NCBI RefSeq assembly: GCF_001613145.1
Contig: NZ_BDBU01000008.1
Coordinates: 1-64,000 of the forward strand
Direction: 5' to 3'
Length of the DNA stretch: 64,000 bases
Source of the DNA: Nocardia jejuensis NBRC 103114
GTDB lineage: Bacteria; Actinomycetota; Actinomycetes; Mycobacteriales; Mycobacteriaceae
The notes under the pieces: generated by a model
What the model was told of the DNA's origin: nothing
Databases searched by the model: none
Seen by the model: only the letters and a program-made list of their open reading frames with translations
Shown: piece by piece, positions 1 through 7,876 of the stretch
How positions within the stretch are numbered: position 1 is the first letter of the stretch
Layout: every line of letters starts with the position of its first letter
Program-made: the position numbers and the translations under genes

Positions 1-492
1 GAGGGCGGAGCCCCGGACGCCCAGCTGGAGCAGGCATTTCACCGTCTGGGCGGCACCGACACCCAGAACGCCGCCTACGCCGACGTCCTGACCGGCACGC
101 CGCCGGCCGCGGCCATCGGAATCCGCTTCCTCATCGACGAGAACCTGAGCCCCCGAGTGGCCGACAACCTCCGTGCGGAGGGCTACGACGCGGTCCACGT
201 CCGCGACGCGGGGGCTCTCGGCGGTGACAACACCCAGGTCCTCACCCTCGCTGAACGCGAAGGCCGAGTCCTGGTCACCAACGAGCTCAGCTACCTCGAC
301 GACCTGCTGGCGGCGGGTTCTCCCGCCCCCAGCGTTCTCCTGCTCCGCCGCGAGGGCGCGGACATCGCCGAACAAACCTCGGTGATCGCGGCCAGCACCC
401 CGGTGATCGCCGCGGCCCTCGGATCCGGAGCGCTGGTGGCACTGGACAGCGAACGCATCCGCGTCCGCTCCTTCCCTCTCCGCAACGCCTGA
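1..492 (+). CDS. DUF5615 PIN-like protein, 5' end outside the window
   Basis: The reading frame is open from base 1 and ends at TGA 490-492. From base 121 it reads IRFLIDENLSP, then the acidic pattern of the DUF5615/Mut7-C-type PIN-like fold (IDEN near the start, HVRDAGALGGDN, VLVTNELSYLDD). Family members are usually toxin-like nuclease partners of DUF433 antitoxins. About 40 in-frame residues precede the usual family start, and no ATG lies there; the nearest internal start is GTG 157, which would cut off the first acidic motif. So either translation starts left of the window or the domain is fused to something upstream. The PIN-like call is good; toxin activity is inferred from the family only. 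Confidence 0.7.
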   Translation, partial: EGGAPDAQLEQAFHRLGGTDTQNAAYADVLTGTPPAAAIGIRFLIDENLSPRVADNLRAEGYDAVHVRDAGALGGDNTQVLTLAEREGRVLVTNELSYLDDLLAAGSPAPSVLLLRREGADIAEQTSVIAASTPVIAAALGSGALVALDSERIRVRSFPLRNA

Positions 493-500
493 CTCGCCCT

Positions 501-539
501 CGCAGCCCCGGTGTGCCCCGAAGGCACACCGGGGCTGCG
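501..539 (+). terminator. Strong hairpin terminator
   Basis: A perfect 17-bp stem (501-517 with 523-539) closes a CCGAA loop just after the DUF5615 stop and before the alcohol dehydrogenase. There is no T-tract, as is common for actinobacterial terminators. Confidence 0.75.
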
Positions 540-572
540 ATCGGAGTCGCTCGACCGAAAGGAGAAAGCGTG

Positions 573-1613
573 ATGAAGGCATTGCAGTATGTGTCCGTGG
601 GTTCGGAGCCTCAGGTGCGTGAGGTGCCCACACCCGAGCCCGGTCCCGGCCAGGTATTGCTGCGGGTCACCGCGGCGGGGGTGTGCCACTCCGACGATTT
701 CGTGATGTCGCTGCCCGCCGAGGCGATCGGTTTTCCACTGCCGCTGACGCTGGGGCACGAGGGCGCCGGGACGGTCGCGGCGGTCGGTGCGGGCGTGCGA
801 GAAGTCGAGATCGGTACCAACGTGGTGGTGTACGGACCGTGGGGCTGCGGGGTGTGCTGGTTCTGCGCGCAGGGCCTCGAGAACTACTGTTCGCGGGCCG
901 CGCAATTGGGGATCTTTCCCCCGGGGCTCGGTGCGCCCGGTGCGATCGCCGAGTATCTGGTGGTCGATTCTCCGCGCCATCTGGTGCCGATCGGCGACCT
1001 CGATCCCGTCGCCACCGTCCCGCTCACCGACGCGGGCCTCACTCCGTACCACGCGATCAAACGCTCTGCGGCCAAGCTTCGCCCCGGCTCCTGGGCCGTG
1101 GTGATCGGGAGCGGCGGGCTCGGCCATGTCGCTATCCAGTTGCTCCGGCACCTCTCGTCGGCCCGCGTGATCGCCCTGGACGTCAGCGACGAGAAGCTGG
1201 AATTCGCGAAATCGGTGGGCGCTCACGAAGTTGTGCTGTCGGATGCGGACGCGGCGAAGAACGTTCGCAAGATCACCGGTTCCGCGGGGGCGAGCGTGGT
1301 TCTGGATTTCGTCGGATTCCAGCCGACCATCGACACCGCGATGGCTGTGGCCGGAATCGATTCCGATGTCACCATCGTCGGCCTCGGTGACGGAAAGTCC
1401 TCGGCGCGGGTAGCTTTCGGCATCAGTCCCTACGAAGCCGCGGTGGCCGCCCCGTACTGGGGATCGCGCAGCGAATTGATAGAACTCATCGACCTCGCGC
1501 ACGAGGGAGTTCTGGACATAGCGGTCGAGCGATTCAGCCTCGATGACGCTCCGGAAGCCTATCGCCGCCTTTCCGCGGGAAGTCTGCGCGGCCGTGCGGT
1601 GATCGTGCCCTGA
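573..1613 (+). CDS. Zinc-dependent alcohol dehydrogenase (MDR family)
   Basis: 346 residues, a normal length for a medium-chain NAD(P)-dependent alcohol dehydrogenase. Visible features are the catalytic zinc ligands Cys38 and His62-Glu63 (GVCHSDD, GHEGAG), the four structural-zinc cysteines at 92, 95, 98 and 106, and the Rossmann motif GSGGLG at 179-184. It should oxidise an alcohol or reduce an aldehyde with a nicotinamide cofactor; the substrate cannot be read from sequence. ATG 573 follows the Shine-Dalgarno GAAAGGAG at 557-564; an in-frame GTG sits immediately before it. It stands alone between two hairpins, so it is probably monocistronic. Confidence 0.9.
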   Translation: MKALQYVSVGSEPQVREVPTPEPGPGQVLLRVTAAGVCHSDDFVMSLPAEAIGFPLPLTLGHEGAGTVAAVGAGVREVEIGTNVVVYGPWGCGVCWFCAQGLENYCSRAAQLGIFPPGLGAPGAIAEYLVVDSPRHLVPIGDLDPVATVPLTDAGLTPYHAIKRSAAKLRPGSWAVVIGSGGLGHVAIQLLRHLSSARVIALDVSDEKLEFAKSVGAHEVVLSDADAAKNVRKITGSAGASVVLDFVGFQPTIDTAMAVAGIDSDVTIVGLGDGKSSARVAFGISPYEAAVAAPYWGSRSELIELIDLAHEGVLDIAVERFSLDDAPEAYRRLSAGSLRGRAVIVP

Positions 1614-2021
1614 ACGGTCGTGAAGGATGAGTGATGCCGCCGGGCGAAGGGGGGAGCCCGGCGACATCGTCCTCTCGGAGGCCGAGCGCCCACTGGGGCG
1701 GATCGGTCCGCCGATCGGTGGGTCGACGCTGCGGGAGGGGTAGGCAAGTCGACCCGGGGCGAAGCCTAAGGCGCGCAGTCGCGAGATGCACGTGCTCCGT
1801 TCCCTCGATGTGCGAGAGCTGTTGGCGCACACAGCGAAACAACCATTGACCTATCTATCGTCCTCATCCGATCAAGTGCAGATCAGCGTCGAATTCCGGT
1901 CCGGAAAATCGTCGGGTGTCGTCTCCGGGGCAGTGGGTTTGATCGTGTTCGTAATCACAATGTTGAATACCGCACGGTCTCCAAATGGCGGGTTGATGTC
2001 CGATTGTGATCGAGTGTTGGC
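1614..2021. other. Intergenic region, about 410 bp
   Basis: Apart from the hairpin at 1638-1663 I see no supported gene. The right half (about 1840-2020) is less GC-rich than its surroundings and may hold a promoter for the next small gene, but no clear -35/-10 pair stands out. Confidence 0.4.
1638..1663 (+). terminator. Hairpin after alcohol dehydrogenase
   Basis: Arms CGCCGGGC (1638-1645) and GCCCGGCG (1656-1663) form a perfect 8-bp stem around a purine-rich 10-nt loop, 25 bp after the dehydrogenase stop. Confidence 0.6.
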
Positions 2022-2261
2022 GTGGGAGAAGACTTTTCAGATCTCGACGATCACCGCGGCGTCGGGTTGGCCAGGAGAGACATCACCCCGGGAGGCCGGA
2101 TAGACAATGCCGGCACCTTCCGGTTCTACTGCCCGGCCCGTGGATGCGGGTGGTTCCACGATGAGAACACGACGCAGGACAATCCACGGTGGCGAGTACG
2201 AGTCGAGTCGGCGATCGATGCGCACCTGATCGCCGACCATTTCGAGGATCCATCCGCATAG
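2022..2261 (+). CDS. Small putative zinc-binding protein
   Basis: 79 residues from GTG 2022. The second half looks protein-like: FYCPARGCGWFHDE, then AIDAHLIADHFEDP. It carries a Cys-x4-Cys pair and a His-x4-His pair, as in small zinc-finger-like actinobacterial proteins. I do not recognise a named family. The N-terminal 25 residues are less convincing and the true start is uncertain. An unrelated ATG at 2107 is in another frame. No operon partner is obvious. Confidence 0.45.
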   Translation: MGEDFSDLDDHRGVGLARRDITPGGRIDNAGTFRFYCPARGCGWFHDENTTQDNPRWRVRVESAIDAHLIADHFEDPSA

Positions 2262-2344
2262 CTGTCTCATTGCCTGCCGGACAAAGCCTCTCGCGATGTC
2301 ACGCATGGCCGGTCCGAGCGGTCCAACGAGCCTTTTCTGAACAA

Positions 2345-2356
2345 TGGTGTACACCA
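2345..2356. promoter_or_regulatory. Palindromic operator candidate upstream of menB
   Basis: TGGTGTACACCA is a perfect 12-bp palindrome 80 bp before the chosen menB start. It matches the TNGTNNNACNA pattern of GntR/FadR-type operators. The binding protein is unknown. Confidence 0.4.
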
Positions 2357-2436
2357 ATGCTTTACAGGCGACAAAGATGAATATCACTGCGGGAGTTTCT
2401 ATTCCGTTCTCTCCCGCTGTGGCTAGGGTGGGTGCC

Positions 2437-3330
2437 GTGACCTTCAATGCGAAGCTGTGGGAGCCCGTACCCGGGTTCGAGAACCTCACCGACATCACCT
2501 ATCACCGCCATGTCGATCAGGGCACCGTGCGGATCGCCTTCGATCGACCCGAGGTGCGTAATGCGTTCCGGCCGCACACGGTCGACGAGTTGTACCGTGC
2601 GCTCGATCACGCCCGGATGAGTTCGGATGTCGGCGCGGTCCTGCTGACCGGGAACGGGCCCAGTGCCAAGGACGGCGGCTGGGCGTTCTGCTCGGGTGGC
2701 GATCAGCGCATCCGAGGTCGTAGCGGGTATCGGTACGCCGAGGGCGAGACCGCCGAGACGGTGGATCCGGCGCGGTCGGGGCGATTGCACATTCTGGAGG
2801 TGCAGCGTCTGATCCGGTTCATGCCGAAGGTGGTGATCGCGCTGGTGAACGGGTGGGCCGCGGGTGGCGGGCACAGTTTGCATGTGACGTGTGATCTGAC
2901 GCTGGCCAGTCGTGAGCACGCGCGGTTCAAGCAGACCGATGCGGACGTGGGCAGTTTCGACGGTGGGTACGGCAGTGCGTATCTGGCGAAGATGGTGGGT
3001 CAGAAACGTGCGCGGGAGATCTTCTTCCTGGGCCGCCCGTATACGGGTGAGGAGATGAAGCTGATGGGTGCGGTGAACGAGGTCGTCGATCACGACGAGC
3101 TCGAGAATGTGGCGTTGGAGTGGAGCGGGGAGATTCTGGGCAAGTCCCCGCAGGCGATCCGGATGCTGAAGTACGCGTTCAATCTGTCCGACGACGGTCT
3201 GGTCGGTCAGCAGTTGTTCGCGGGTGAGGCGACGCGTCTGGCGTATATGACCGATGAGGCGGTCGAGGGGCGTGATTCGTTCCTGCAGAAGCGTGAGCCG
3301 GATTGGAAGCCCTACCCCTGGTACTTCTGA
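2437..3330 (+). CDS. menB: 1,4-dihydroxy-2-naphthoyl-CoA synthase
   Basis: Crotonase-fold enzyme of menaquinone synthesis that closes the naphthoquinone ring of o-succinylbenzoyl-CoA. Recognisable MenB signatures are FDRPEVRNAFRPHTVDEL, the CSGGDQRIRG segment, the glycine-rich GWAAGGGHSLH oxyanion region, TDADVGSFDGGYGS and the C-terminal DWKPYPWYF. The frame is open from 2344, but GTG 2437 gives the normal length (297 residues) and follows an AGGGTGG-like ribosome site; 2428 is an alternative GTG. No other men gene is next to it, so it is an orphan copy or a separately regulated one. Confidence 0.9.
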   Translation: MTFNAKLWEPVPGFENLTDITYHRHVDQGTVRIAFDRPEVRNAFRPHTVDELYRALDHARMSSDVGAVLLTGNGPSAKDGGWAFCSGGDQRIRGRSGYRYAEGETAETVDPARSGRLHILEVQRLIRFMPKVVIALVNGWAAGGGHSLHVTCDLTLASREHARFKQTDADVGSFDGGYGSAYLAKMVGQKRAREIFFLGRPYTGEEMKLMGAVNEVVDHDELENVALEWSGEILGKSPQAIRMLKYAFNLSDDGLVGQQLFAGEATRLAYMTDEAVEGRDSFLQKREPDWKPYPWYF

Positions 3331-3439
3331 ACCGATTGTGCCGCCGCCGTTTTCGCAGGGTTGTCGGACCCGTAACCACCTCTGGACAGAGTGTGATCGA
3401 GCCGCGACAACCGTACAAATCCGGCGCTACGCTACGGAA

Positions 3440-4255
3440 ATGCCGTACGTGAATACCGATGAGGCCCGCGTCTTCTACACCGACTCCGGCGGGCGCGGCC
3501 AGCGCACCGTGGTGCTGGCCCACGGGTTCTTCATGGACCTGTCGATGTTCGCGCCGCAGGTGGAATACCTGGAGGCGCAGGGCTTCCGGGTGCTGTGCTG
3601 GGACGCTCGCGGGCACGGCGCCACCGTCGCCGAACCGGATCGCCGGTTCACCTACTGGGATTCCGCGCGTGACCTGTTGGCGGTCATGGACGCGGCCGGT
3701 GTGGATCGCGCGATCGTCGGGGGGATGTCCCAGGGTGGCTACACCGCCCTGCGCGCGGCATTGCTGGCGCCGGAGCGGGTCGAAGCGTTGATTCTGCTCG
3801 ATACCGAAGCGGGCTCGTCACCGCCCGAGCAGATCGGGGAGTACCGGCAGCTGTTCGACGCCTGGGCGAATCCGGAGGTGCCGATCGCCACGCTCGCCGA
3901 GGGGCTGGCGCCGGGGTTGATCGGCGGTACGGCTCTGGACCAGGCTCCCTGGCGCGCCAAGTGGATAGCCGGTGACCGCGGTGCCGTTCGCTCGGCGGGC
4001 GAATGCCTGATCGAGCGGGAATCGCTGCTGGATCGACTGGCGGAAATCGACTGTCCCGCACTCGTCGTGCGCGGTGAGTTCGACGAATCGAGCACCGCGG
4101 ACAAGACCGAGATCCTGGCCGAGGGCCTGCCGGGTGCGGGCCCCGCGGTCACCATCGAGGGCGCGGGTCACGCGGCGAACTGGACCGCGCCGGAGCCCGT
4201 GAACGCCGCTATCGGTGGCTTTCTGGCCCGTCTAACAAGCTCGGTGGCCCCTTGA
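3440..4255 (+). CDS. Alpha/beta hydrolase
   Basis: 271 residues. The alpha/beta-hydrolase pattern is clear: HGFFMD oxyanion strand, WDARGHG, nucleophile elbow GMSQGG with Ser97, acid region VVRGEFDESS and a C-terminal GAGHAANW histidine. It probably hydrolyses an ester, lactone or similar bond; the substrate is unknown. ATG 3440 begins the conserved MPYVNTDEARVFY segment. The last 47 bp overlap the convergent regulator gene, so the two transcripts are antisense at their 3' ends. Confidence 0.85.
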   Translation: MPYVNTDEARVFYTDSGGRGQRTVVLAHGFFMDLSMFAPQVEYLEAQGFRVLCWDARGHGATVAEPDRRFTYWDSARDLLAVMDAAGVDRAIVGGMSQGGYTALRAALLAPERVEALILLDTEAGSSPPEQIGEYRQLFDAWANPEVPIATLAEGLAPGLIGGTALDQAPWRAKWIAGDRGAVRSAGECLIERESLLDRLAEIDCPALVVRGEFDESSTADKTEILAEGLPGAGPAVTIEGAGHAANWTAPEPVNAAIGGFLARLTSSVAP

Positions 4256-5069
4256 AGGGATATCGGATCCCGATGAACCATTGGAACGGTGCGTCGACGC
4301 CGGGAATATCGGTGATCTGAACGCGCACGCTGTACGGCTCGAGGGTGTCGGGGTCGCGAAGGTGCATCAGCGGCTGATGCCGCTCGAAATCGACCCGCTC
4401 GGCCAGATACATGGCTCGGAACGGCTCGCACGAGCTGAGCCGTCCGAGCAGGTCGAGTGCCCATTGCGGGTTCTGGTATCTGCCCATGTGCCAGCGGAAC
4501 CAGTTGACCGTCAGCCGGGCCTCGTCCTCCCACTCCATCATCACCCGCGGTGCTTCCGGGACCAGGAAGAACCAGATCAGGATGTTCACCACTTCCATCA
4601 GTCGGGGATACGCCCGGCTGTAGCTCTCGTTGGCCCACAGCACATTCCATCGTTCATCGACATAGCCGGACAGATGCGGTGCGAGATCGGTAGCGGTGGC
4701 GTAGAGGTCCTCGGTGATCAGCTCACGCATCTGTGCGACCGGCATGGGCGCATGGGTGCGCGGACCTGAGGTCTTGGGCTCCGCGAGATTGTGCATGTGC
4801 TGGTGCTCGGCGGGTGTCAGGTGCAGGGCTCGCGCGATCGCGTCCACCACCTCGGGGCTCGGGGACAGCTTCTCCCGCTGCTCGATCTGGGCGATGTAGC
4901 TGGCGCTGACGTCACAGAGTGCGGCCAGCGCGGGGCGGCTGAAACCGCGGGGATGCGTCGGATGTCGCGGCATCGTGCGGTGCGTACGGACGAAATCAGC
5001 GAGGTTGGGGGCGAGCAGTTGACCGACCGCGGCTCCCCCCGATGTGTAGCCGGCGTTCACGGGCTGCAC
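4209..5069 (-). CDS. Helix-turn-helix regulator with MmyB-like ligand domain
   Basis: 286 residues. An N-terminal XRE helix-turn-helix (about residues 25-90: LAALCDVSASYIAQIEQ) is followed by the MmyB-like ligand-binding region containing GYVDERWNVLWANESYSRAYP and VDFERHQPLMHLRDPDT. Such proteins usually repress a neighbouring oxidoreductase or hydrolase gene in response to a fatty-acid-like ligand (family knowledge). It converges on the alpha/beta hydrolase with a 47-bp overlap and faces away from the DUF6907 gene. Start GTG 5069 is tentative. Confidence 0.85.
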   Translation of the reverse strand: MQPVNAGYTSGGAAVGQLLAPNLADFVRTHRTMPRHPTHPRGFSRPALAALCDVSASYIAQIEQREKLSPSPEVVDAIARALHLTPAEHQHMHNLAEPKTSGPRTHAPMPVAQMRELITEDLYATATDLAPHLSGYVDERWNVLWANESYSRAYPRLMEVVNILIWFFLVPEAPRVMMEWEDEARLTVNWFRWHMGRYQNPQWALDLLGRLSSCEPFRAMYLAERVDFERHQPLMHLRDPDTLEPYSVRVQITDIPGVDAPFQWFIGIRYPFKGPPSLLDGPESHR

Positions 5070-5409
5070 GTTACTCTCCGGACGGTGATACGGCGTGCGT
5101 AGTCGCGGGTCTGCGCACGCTCAAAGCGCAAGCAGCAGTGCGGATCCCGCACGATCTCGGTCAACCTCTGGGCAGAGGTACCTCTGTTCAGCGTGCCGTG
5201 AACGTCTTTACCGCTGTGATCTTGACGTGGTCTGATTGCACCGCTCCATTCGGGGCGATCCGCGCTGAGTGCGTATTGTGTTGCGACTCTGGTGGTTTCG
5301 GCGGGTATGCCGGTCGGATGCTGGTTGCCGACAGGCGGGGTTCTGCCGTGAGGGTTGCGCGAAGGGGGCGTAGCCCTCACTGAACGGATATGCACAGGGG
5401 TTGAGTGAA
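5070..5409. other. Divergent intergenic region, 340 bp
   Basis: Lies between the start of the MmyB-like regulator and the start of the DUF6907 gene. It contains the repeated half-sites at 5164-5186 and a short TGAGGG/CCCTCA hairpin near 5348-5382. No convincing gene. Confidence 0.4.
5164..5186. promoter_or_regulatory. Three alternating 7-bp half-sites
   Basis: ACCTCTG (5164-5170), its reverse complement CAGAGGT (5173-5179) and ACCTCTG again (5180-5186) are packed together. This gives one 16-bp palindrome with a GG spacer and one perfect 14-bp palindrome sharing the middle half-site. It is a plausible operator for the adjacent XRE/MmyB regulator. Confidence 0.55.
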
Positions 5410-6012
5410 GTGACCACAGTCTTGCCGTGCCCGCGCTGGTGTGTCGAGCACGAGAGTCCGGACCCGACCGAACCCGGCGACGGTGGTCGCCACGGCGGCC
5501 AGGAGCTTCCGGTGCTGCTCGACATGCCCACGCAATCAACCATTCCCGTCGTTTTTGTGCAGGCCAATGCCCACGACCGCCATGGTGTGCGGGTCAGCTG
5601 GATCGATCTGGTGATGCCGAGTCGTGAGCACGCGGAGCTGACCCTCGCCCAGGCTCGGCAGGTCGCCGACGTGCTGATCGCGGGCGGGGATTCCTGGGAC
5701 GCGGACAAGTGCACGGTCCGGACGTGCCCGCCGCAATGCTGCCCGTCATGGTGCGAACAGCACGACGAAGCCATCGACCCCTCGGCTGACCGATGGCACG
5801 GCGGACCCGTCTGCGCGGTGCCTGTCGCGGGCCCGAAACTCTCGGGCGCGGATGTGCAGGTTCGCTTGTGTGCCAAAGATATTCGCCGACGCCGTCAGGT
5901 GTCGGTTGGCCTGACCGTGTGGAACGACACCGTGACCGAGTTGACCGGCCCGCAGGCACGTCGACTCGCCGCGGCGTTGCTGAACGTCGCGGATGACCTG
6001 TGCTGTGCGTGA
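5410..6012 (+). CDS. DUF6907 family protein with duplicated Cys/His module
   Basis: 200 residues with an internal duplication. Each half begins with a CPxWC...H cluster (CPRWCVEHE near residue 7, CPSWCEQHD near 115), then an HGG segment and an ASRL/ARRLAAAL-type helix ending the module (QARQVADVLIAG, QARRLAAALLNV). The Cys/His spacing suggests a metal site in each half. The family is widespread in Nocardia and Streptomyces; function unknown. GTG 5410 is preferred because AGGGG lies about 9 nt upstream; TTG 5401 is an alternative. Confidence 0.75.
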   Translation: MTTVLPCPRWCVEHESPDPTEPGDGGRHGGQELPVLLDMPTQSTIPVVFVQANAHDRHGVRVSWIDLVMPSREHAELTLAQARQVADVLIAGGDSWDADKCTVRTCPPQCCPSWCEQHDEAIDPSADRWHGGPVCAVPVAGPKLSGADVQVRLCAKDIRRRRQVSVGLTVWNDTVTELTGPQARRLAAALLNVADDLCCA

Positions 6013-6019
6013 GGCCCCG

Positions 6020-6068
6020 ACGGCCGGCGCGCCACCTTCACCCACATCCGGCCGGATGCGCCGGTCGT
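6020..6068. terminator. Possible bidirectional terminator
   Basis: Arms at 6020-6030 and 6058-6068 pair over 11 bp with one mismatch; the loop itself contains a CCGGCCGG palindrome. It lies between the convergent DUF6907 and SRPBCC genes. Confidence 0.4.
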
Positions 6069-6104
6069 GTCGGCGGGTACGTCGTACGAGTGCGCGGGCG
6101 AAGG

Positions 6105-6563
6105 TCAGTGCGGTGCGTCGTATTCACGCATCGCGCAGGCGATTTCGGCGAGCTGGGTCAGGGTGCGGTCCAGTTCCAGGAAGCCTTGTTCCTCGAGGAT
6201 CTTGGTGATCCGGTCGGTGATGAGCGGGCCCGCGAAGGTGATGCCCGCCGTGAGGGTGGTGCCGACATCGGCGGGTTGGAGCCAGTAGGTGAAATCGCAT
6301 CGCAGGCCGGTGCGACCGTTGCCGCGCAACACGATTCGGTTGGGCTCGTCCAGATGTGTGGCGGTCCACTCGACTTCGTCGGTCATTCCTTTGATGAGAA
6401 TCTCGGAAGTGACGGTGGATCCGACGCTCAAACGCTCGGGTGGTTGACCGATGAGGTCGCGGTGGATTCCGAACCAGAGTTCCCAGGTCGAGGGGGAGAT
6501 GATGGTGTCGAACAGGGAATCCGGTGTTCCGGGGACATCCCGGCTCAGCAGTATCGCGCCCAT
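6105..6563 (-). CDS. SRPBCC family protein
   Basis: 152 residues with the START/SRPBCC pattern: GTPDSLFDTIISPSTWELWFGIHRDL at the N-terminus, a central TSEILIKGMTDEVEW strand and a long C-terminal helix (DRTLTQLAEIACAMREY). Such proteins bind hydrophobic ligands or act as cyclases. The start is ATG 6563, preceded on this strand by AAGGAG; the upstream extension of the frame lacks support. It ends 92 bp from the convergent DUF6907 gene. Confidence 0.8.
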   Translation of the reverse strand: MGAILLSRDVPGTPDSLFDTIISPSTWELWFGIHRDLIGQPPERLSVGSTVTSEILIKGMTDEVEWTATHLDEPNRIVLRGNGRTGLRCDFTYWLQPADVGTTLTAGITFAGPLITDRITKILEEQGFLELDRTLTQLAEIACAMREYDAPH

Positions 6564-7012
6564 GGCAGCTCCTTGAAATATGTTGGTGGAGGACGGAATC
6601 GACCCCGGTGTGCGAGGGCCGACGTGCTTGATGTGTATCGCGTCGAATGCGCTGGGCGTGTGTAAAGAATTCGACCGCCGTACGACAACGGTACGAGTGG
6701 TCGACAACTCGATGCCGGGACGCAGTATGTGCGATATCCCGAGTGTCAGTTACTGTGTGCCACAGATAATGTCGTGGTGATCACCAGCACGGTGACGAGC
6801 GAACTGCGGCAGGACATGGGAAGTAAGCCTCCAGATACACATGAGTGACTGCGAGTGGATGCGCTGATGCGGATCGCCGACTTCCTCCGACGTACTTCCC
6901 CCCGAGTCGACGGAACCGATCTTGACATACCGGATTCGAGAGCACAACTTATCGATACCCGCAGACCGGCAACGGTTTTACAAATGAAATCTCATTCATC
7001 ACCACAGGTGCG
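6564..7012. other. Intergenic region, about 450 bp
   Basis: No supported gene. The right part (6900-7000) is relatively AT-rich and includes a TTGACA at about 6922. On the minus strand the stretch near 6640-6680 could carry the SRPBCC promoter. Confidence 0.3.
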
Positions 7013-7714
7013 TCAGCCGGCGTTCACGTCGGTGGTCCAGGTGCCGCTGCTGCCGAGTCCGGGCTGGCCCTGTGGATTCAGGCATTGGACCACGTGGCCG
7101 GCGCTGTTCTGGCCGAATTGTGTTGTGGTGGAGGGGTTGCAGGTGTCGCCTTCGTCGTGAATGCCGGGCTGGAGCGGAGTTCCGGTGGTCTGCCATACGG
7201 GTCGAGAAACTCCGCCACCACCCGAGCACACCATCGCGTTGCCGTCGGCGCCGGTGGTGATCGCGAGCGGCTCACTGCAGGGCGAGCGGTTGGCCGGGCG
7301 GGTGGGTGCGGTCGTGGTGGCGGATGGCGCGGTGGTTTCCGGTGCTGTTTCCGCGCTGAAAGGCACTGCGGGGGGCCTTGTTTCGAGGGCGGTCGGAGAC
7401 TGCGTGGTGTGAGTGGTCGACTGGCTCGATGCCGCGCTGAACGTGGAGGACAGCTCGTTCAACGCGTTGCCGCCGACCAGGACGATCGTCGCCACGGTAC
7501 CCAGCTGGAGGCATCCGAGGATGAGTGCCCAGGCGGCCATTCCGCGTCCGCGCGGGTAGGTGAACGAAATGAGAGCGAAAACGATGGCGATCGGGAACAG
7601 CAGTAGCAACGCCGCGACCAGTGCGATGACCGCGTACGGGTTGACGATCGGTAGCTCTGGTGGCGGGTCGTCGTCCCACTCGGTGGTGGAGTCGGTCCAG
7701 CGTGTTGAGTGCAC
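7013..7714 (-). CDS. DUF4190-like membrane protein with extracytoplasmic tail
   Basis: 233 residues. A proline-rich cytoplasmic start is followed by two hydrophobic segments (VIALVAALLLLFPIAIVFAL and MAAWALILGCLQLGTVATIVLV) separated by a YPRGRG turn, as in DUF4190-type actinobacterial proteins. Then comes a Ser/Thr/Pro-rich linker and a small cysteine-containing C-terminal domain (CSEPLAI, MVCSGGGG, CNPSTT, VVQCLNP), probably outside the membrane and disulfide-bonded. Start GTG 7714 has no good ribosome site and may be leaderless. Confidence 0.75.
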   Translation of the reverse strand: MHSTRWTDSTTEWDDDPPPELPIVNPYAVIALVAALLLLFPIAIVFALISFTYPRGRGMAAWALILGCLQLGTVATIVLVGGNALNELSSTFSAASSQSTTHTTQSPTALETRPPAVPFSAETAPETTAPSATTTAPTRPANRSPCSEPLAITTGADGNAMVCSGGGGVSRPVWQTTGTPLQPGIHDEGDTCNPSTTTQFGQNSAGHVVQCLNPQGQPGLGSSGTWTTDVNAG

Positions 7715-7746
7715 TCCCGAAGAGTATTGGATCGCAGGTGAAAAGG

Positions 7747-7771
7747 AACCCCTGATTTCGGATCAGGGGTT
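7747..7771. promoter_or_regulatory. 10-bp perfect inverted repeat between divergent genes
   Basis: AACCCCTGAT (7747-7756), loop TTCGG, ATCAGGGGTT (7762-7771). It lies between two divergent starts, not after a gene, so an operator or a leader hairpin is more likely than a terminator. On the minus strand it is followed by CCTTTTC. Confidence 0.5.
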
Positions 7772-7876
7772 AAATTCATCCCGGGAGGCTGCTCCGAGTA
7801 GGGCTTCCTGTAGAAGCGAGCCACGGCTGGTGTTTTGTGAATATTTGCCGAATGCAAGACTGGAGAACACAACCTC

